Below are positions 61,100 through 64,000 of a DNA stretch of 64,000 nucleotides, piece after piece. The notes beneath the pieces were generated by a model. It made no database searches. It was not told where the DNA came from and worked only from the letters and a program-made list of their open reading frames with translations. Within the stretch, counting starts at the first letter, position 1, and each line of letters starts with the position of its first letter. The DNA comes from Chitinophaga vietnamensis (GTDB lineage Bacteria > Bacteroidota > Bacteroidia > Chitinophagales > Chitinophagaceae): assembly GCF_902167635.1 (NCBI RefSeq), contig NZ_CABHMS010000006.1, forward strand, positions 310,001 through 374,000. Direction: 5' to 3'. The translations under genes were made by a program, and so were the position numbers.

Positions 61100-62297
61100 C
61101 TGGCAAAATATGATATCAAAGTGGTTTGTAATTGTTGCCTACCTAATTGGAATAGGTATGGGGGAATGTCGTGCGAGAACACAAAATGAAATCGAAGGAC
61201 GCGCATGGCTTGAGAAATGTCACCAGCGCCTGAAAGGCGTTCGCAGTGGTTCATTTAATGTTTTTGTAAAGAACAAGATGATATTAACACCAGATACTGT
61301 CAGAGCCAGTGCAGTATGCGTTTTCAAGAATGAAGGCAATAAACGTTATATATATATCCAAAAAAGTGACGATAGTTCTTTTCTTATTTCATCCCCCAAG
61401 TCGTTGATTTTGGGAACGCCTGGGACAAAACAGGCTGTTAGCTTTAACATACGTCAACAGCAAGCGCCTGACGCGCTGTCTAATGTGTTTCATGACCTTT
61501 TCTTTGAACCATTACTGACCGATAGCTTTTATAGTAGAATATTGAACAATGCAAATATTAAAATATATGTCGAGCGTAACGGGACCCGAACAATCTTATT
61601 GAAAGTCAGCTACCCGGATCGAGGTGACGTAACCCGTATGTATAGTCTTTTAACGATCGATAAAGAGGAGTTGTTAATAACAAAAGAAATTTTTTTTGCA
61701 AATGCTTTTAATGATCAACAAATCACGGAGGTAAGCATACATCATCCAAGATTGAACCATGCGCACATAAATGACAATCTATTTGATATAGACTATCAGC
61801 TGGCAAAGAATCGTTTGCAACTCAGGTCTTTGGAAGAACTATACAAAGAGAATGATCCAGGTCTGACACTTACATCCGGAAATCCTGCACCAGCCTGGAG
61901 CCTTACTAATGTTGACAAAAAGGTGTTTCAACTGGATGATTATCGCCGCAAGATCATTATACTTGACTTTTGGTATATGTCATGTTATCCATGCCTCAAA
62001 ACAATTCCGGTTTTGAATCAGCTTTATCAAAAATATAAGGCTGGGGACAAGATAGAAGTACTTAGCATAAATACCGACAAAAAGCATACAGAGTTACTAC
62101 CAGGATTTATTGATAGTAAGCACATAAAGTACCCCGTGTTGCTTGGCGGTGACACTATCGCGCACGAATATCATGTTAGATCATATCCAACTCTATTTAT
62201 TATTAACAAGGGCATTATTGCCCATGTTGAAGAGGGATATTATGATGGGCTTTTAGAGAAGATAAGCCGTATAGTTGATTCTCTACTAACAAAATGA
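61092..62297 (+). CDS. TlpA-family thiol-disulfide oxidoreductase with large N-terminal domain
   Basis: Exported redox protein of about 401 residues from the ATG at 61092 (an upstream GTG at 61032 lies within the DUF1573 gene). A hydrophobic segment WFVIVAYLIGIGMG (about 11-24) is the signal or anchor. The middle region (about 35-260) resembles outer-membrane lipoprotein-sorting-like folds but is not assigned. The C-terminal thioredoxin domain (about 265-400) has ILDFWYMSCYPCLKTIPVL with a CYPC active site, then RSYPTLFIINKG with the cis-Pro loop. It is the likely thiol reductant or isomerase for the island's cysteine-rich lipoproteins, an inference from operon structure. Confidence 0.87.
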   Translation: MNSWQNMISKWFVIVAYLIGIGMGECRARTQNEIEGRAWLEKCHQRLKGVRSGSFNVFVKNKMILTPDTVRASAVCVFKNEGNKRYIYIQKSDDSSFLISSPKSLILGTPGTKQAVSFNIRQQQAPDALSNVFHDLFFEPLLTDSFYSRILNNANIKIYVERNGTRTILLKVSYPDRGDVTRMYSLLTIDKEELLITKEIFFANAFNDQQITEVSIHHPRLNHAHINDNLFDIDYQLAKNRLQLRSLEELYKENDPGLTLTSGNPAPAWSLTNVDKKVFQLDDYRRKIIILDFWYMSCYPCLKTIPVLNQLYQKYKAGDKIEVLSINTDKKHTELLPGFIDSKHIKYPVLLGGDTIAHEYHVRSYPTLFIINKGIIAHVEEGYYDGLLEKISRIVDSLLTK

Positions 62298-62500
62298 GAA
62301 CCGATTGTTTATATTTTTGAGATTAATTAGTTACCGTTATTCACTAAAAAACTCTTTCATATCGACTCCAAGGGCACTAATTACGCTATCTCTGAATTTT
62401 GGGTTAATGCAAGTCTTTCACATGAAAAAGTGTATCAAATCACGTATCAAGTAAATCCGTTTGAAAAACGATTATCCTCATAACTAGTTCACTTCCATTG
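62298..62500. other. non-coding right end of the island
   Basis: 203 nt between the TlpA-type gene and the tRNA. A frame open from 62331 to the stop at 62481-62483 lacks a normal start and may be a gene relic. GTATCAA occurs twice about 15 nt apart near 62430-62450. No integrase remnant was recognised. Confidence 0.35.
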
Positions 62501-62573
62501 AGCCAACCATGGGACTCGAACCCACGACCTGTTATTTACGAAACAACTGCTCTACCGACTAAGCTAGGTTGGC
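62501..62573 (-). tRNA. tRNA-Thr (anticodon CGT)
   Basis: A 73-nt cloverleaf can be folded by hand: acceptor GCCAACC/GGTTGGC with discriminator T, TA linker, D stem GCTT/GAGC, anticodon stem GTTGT/ATAAC with loop TTCGTAA (anticodon CGT, reads ACG), variable AGGTC, T stem GTGGG/CCCAT with loop TTCGAGT. CCA is not encoded. Its 3' part is supplied by the island's att copy, and the original 3' end lies at 59035-59083. Confidence 0.95.
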
Positions 62574-62614
62574 TGATAAAATGTATCCGAAGATAAAAAA
62601 ATAAACCGGCAATA

Positions 62615-63211
62615 TCAATGCATCGCCGGTTCGTGTATGGTCAAAAGTGGGCTTGTTTGTTCTTCCTTCAGCAGAGGGTCGAACAACATGGCAGTACAAA
62701 GGCAGTTTTTGAATCCTTTGGCCACCAGCACAGGATAGTTTACGCAACTCTTACAGCCATCCCAGAATTGTGGGTCGTGCGTGATCTCGTTATAAGTGAC
62801 CGGCTCAAAACCCAGGCGGCTGTTCAGTTTCATCACGGGCAGGCCGGTAGTGATACTGAATATTTTTGCAGATGGATACAGCAGGCGGCTCAGTTCAAAT
62901 ATTTTTTGCTTGATGGCCGCCGCCACTTTTTTACCGCGGAAATTGGGAGAAACGATCAATCCGCTGTTGGATACGAACTCGCCGTTTTCCCAGGACTGGA
63001 TATAGGAAAATCCCGCCCATACTCCCTCGCGGCTGAAGGCAATCACCGCTTTTCCTTCCAGTATCTTTTTCCTGATATCAGCAGGATTTCTTTTGGAGAT
63101 GCCGGTGCCCCGTGCTTTTGCAGAGGCTTCCATCTCTGCTACGATCGGTATTGCAAAATCAACGTCTGTGGCTACTGCCAACCTGACGACGATGTCATCA
63201 TCTGTTTCCAT
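62615..63211 (-). CDS. GNAT-family N-acetyltransferase (arginine-cluster type)
   Basis: 198-residue acetyltransferase. Core motifs are SNSGLIVSPNFRGKKVAAAIK (acetyl-CoA loop) and FSITTGLPVMKLNSRLGFEP. The phrases EMEASAKARGTGISKR and FWDGCKSCVNYPVL...KNCLCTAML, with clustered cysteines, are to my knowledge those of the GNAT encoded in arginine-biosynthesis clusters of Bacteroidota, where it is thought to be an N-acetylglutamate synthase. No other arg gene lies in this window, so the role is tentative. Its ATG overlaps the stop codon of the upstream gene by 1 nt (TAATG). Confidence 0.85.
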   Translation of the reverse strand: METDDDIVVRLAVATDVDFAIPIVAEMEASAKARGTGISKRNPADIRKKILEGKAVIAFSREGVWAGFSYIQSWENGEFVSNSGLIVSPNFRGKKVAAAIKQKIFELSRLLYPSAKIFSITTGLPVMKLNSRLGFEPVTYNEITHDPQFWDGCKSCVNYPVLVAKGFKNCLCTAMLFDPLLKEEQTSPLLTIHEPAMH

Positions 63212-63585
63212 TATTGCTGGTTTGTACGTTTGTTAAAGTTGAGTTGTTCTTGTATGAAGAGGCTGTATATAGATCCCGGGATCATGGAATATACCCTGAT
63301 ACGGTTCATCCCGTTGGTGATCGGTACGGCGCATAAGGCCGGCAGGAACACCCGCGTGATAGCTCCTTTTACCACCTCGTTGCCGCGCTCATAGAGCTTT
63401 CCGGCCAGCGACAGGCATTTGCCTGCCACATTAAAATTCTCTTCCCGCAGCTGTGTGCCGGTGTATTCACTGAAACAGCTAACGGTGTCGTATATATGAA
63501 ATACGGCAGGGAACTGGTGTAAGGCTTTTTTAAGTGCCGGTATATTGTCTTCAATATAGGCCGGCACTTCGTATTGGTTTATCAT
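63211..63585 (-). CDS. protein of unknown function
   Basis: 124-residue soluble protein with no signal peptide, MINQYEVPAYIEDNIPALKK at the start. It is mostly helical (HQFPAVFHIYDTVSCFSEYT, AGKCLSLAGKLYERGNEVV) with a short beta/Pro segment at the C-terminus. No motif recognised. It is translationally coupled to the GNAT gene (stop and start share one base) and lies 15 nt downstream of a 37-codon membrane-peptide ORF, so the three probably form one operon. Confidence 0.75.
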   Translation of the reverse strand: MINQYEVPAYIEDNIPALKKALHQFPAVFHIYDTVSCFSEYTGTQLREENFNVAGKCLSLAGKLYERGNEVVKGAITRVFLPALCAVPITNGMNRIRVYSMIPGSIYSLFIQEQLNFNKRTNQQ

Positions 63586-63600
63586 GGCTTAGCGGATTAA

Positions 63601-63714
63601 TTAGCGCCTGCTGGAAATGACCAGTTCGGCGAGCACAGAGATCAGGATGGCTCCTAGTACGATGTAATAAAAGAACCTTCCTTGTGGTACGGGCGGTTTC
63701 GGATATACTCGCAT
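63601..63714 (-). CDS. 37-residue single-helix membrane peptide
   Basis: A small ORF, ATG at 63714 and TAA at 63601-63603. The peptide begins MRVYPKPPVPQGR, then has one hydrophobic helix FFYYIVLGAILISVLAELVI, and ends in Ser-Ser-Arg-Arg. The Pro-rich cytosolic or periplasmic start, the single helix and the basic end look like a genuine small membrane protein. It precedes the unknown gene at 63585 by 15 nt on the same strand. The upstream DNA contains a near-consensus promoter (TTTTTG, then TAACATTTG with one extra base). Function unknown. Confidence 0.6.
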   Translation of the reverse strand: MRVYPKPPVPQGRFFYYIVLGAILISVLAELVISSRR

Positions 63715-63857
63715 AGTGATAATGTTTTATTACTGTTCAGATGCCAAATGTTATTCCAGCTATACAAAAAGAAATGCTAAAAACGATTATTTCGGCCATG
63801 AATAACGGTTTGCGGGGAGATTCAGGGGATTTTAAGAAGAGATGCCAACACAAAAAA

Positions 63858-63877
63858 GCCTTTCATTTCTGAAAGGC
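63858..63877 (-). terminator. intrinsic terminator of the right-edge gene
   Basis: GCCTTTCA / TGAAAGGC stem with a 4-nt loop, followed on the minus strand by six T, 30 nt after the stop of the partial gene at 63907. Confidence 0.85.
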
Positions 63878-63906
63878 CTATGCAAAAAATGTAAATGACT
63901 TGTTAT

Positions 63907-64000
63907 CACGCAGCTACAACGGTGGGAGTTTGCCGTTTGTTCCGGATGCTTTTTTGCTGCTTGCGTGTTCTGTTGATCCACATGATCGTACCGGTAACCG
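63907..64000 (-). CDS. C-terminal end of a gene cut by the window edge
   Basis: The frame open to the window edge ends with TGA (63907-63909). The visible 30 residues run from VTGTIMWINRTRKQQ to TPTVVAA and are strongly basic, following what may be the end of a hydrophobic segment. A terminator follows. Frame choice rests on the terminator position and residue composition; the product cannot be named. Confidence 0.5.

Larger units (their letters stand above)
59035..62547. mobile_element. integrative island bounded by 49-bp tRNA-Thr att direct repeats
   Basis: The span runs from the displaced tRNA 3' fragment (59035-59083) to the matching part of the intact tRNA (62499-62547), 3464 bp for interior plus one repeat. 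Direct repeats of a tRNA 3' end flanking foreign DNA are the known product of site-specific integration by tyrosine recombinases. The interior is AT-rich compared with both flanks and encodes four plus-strand genes for exported proteins. No integrase or excisionase is present, so it is a decayed or trans-mobilised element. The crossover probably lies in the anticodon-arm region where the repeat ends. Confidence 0.85.

Noticed and set aside
62331-62483. Open frame of about 50 codons at the right end of the island, possible gene relic
   Set aside because: It has no ATG/GTG start after the preceding stop and no recognisable motif. A frame of this length can arise by chance in AT-rich DNA. Recorded only as a possible remnant.
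57371-62573. One continuous island including the DUF4157 and YwqK genes
   Set aside because: The att repeat lies at 59035, and the DUF4157 side has base composition like the chromosome, so these genes are placed outside the island.

Overview
The window reads as chromosomal DNA of a Bacteroidota bacterium, most likely of the Chitinophagaceae (a Chitinophaga-like soil bacterium). This is inferred from a SusC/RagA TonB receptor with its FecR/ECF-sigma pair, a DPP7-type S46 peptidase, several PorT-like outer-membrane barrels, a three-subunit succinate dehydrogenase, many short Bacteroidota-style lipoprotein signals, and promoter -7 elements of the Bacteroidota form TAnnTTTG. No ribosomal RNA, CRISPR array, insertion sequence or phage structural gene is visible.

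Layout. 1-5.2 kb: an ECF sigma / FecR / STN-SusC surface-signalling unit (minus strand); its SusD partner would lie left of the window. 5.3-8.4 kb: lptB - GH3-type amido synthetase - fabG operon. 8.5-9.4 kb: metF. 9.8-13.6 kb: three secreted beta-barrel proteins and a thioredoxin-like protein. 13.7-21.9 kb: plus-strand housekeeping (rlmD, two rhomboids of which the second has lost its catalytic His, two tandem EEP phosphoesterases, cysS, an M28/glutaminyl-cyclase-like enzyme). 22.0-24.2 kb: AlkA-type glycosylase, AlkB dioxygenase and a SIR2-like protein, apparently co-transcribed. 24.4-27.3 kb: small envelope lipoproteins and an AraC regulator. 27.5-33.5 kb: a five-gene unit porin - DASS carboxylate transporter - sdhC - sdhA - sdhB, a complete dicarboxylate uptake and oxidation path. 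33.6-35.8 kb: S46 peptidase. 36-41.8 kb: rnhB, rpoN, a PAP2-like membrane protein, recA, a GNAT. 41.9-47.2 kb: typA, a membrane-anchored patatin, ctaA. 47.4-53 kb: a secreted protein, a GH3/beta-lactamase fusion, adk, obgE. 53-57.7 kb: lipoproteins, a DUF2306 membrane protein, and a YwqK/MORN protein. 57.7-58.9 kb: a DUF4157 (eCIS-core) protein.

The most notable region is 59035-62573. An intact tRNA-Thr(CGT) gene has its 3' 47 bases, plus two flanking bases, repeated exactly (49 nt) 3.46 kb away in direct orientation. This is the classic footprint of a tRNA-targeted integrative element. The DNA between the repeats is visibly AT-richer than its surroundings and holds no integrase. It carries one compact plus-strand gene set: two paralogous six-cysteine lipoproteins, a DUF1573 lipoprotein, and a TlpA-type thioredoxin that overlaps it. 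I propose this as a mobile, extracytoplasmic thiol-redox module that I cannot match to a described system. Just outside the island lies the DUF4157 - YwqK pair, which looks like an exported effector with a candidate immunity partner.

Right of the tRNA, a minus-strand unit encodes a 37-residue membrane peptide, an unknown 124-residue protein and a GNAT resembling those of Bacteroidota arginine clusters. A truncated gene runs off the right edge.
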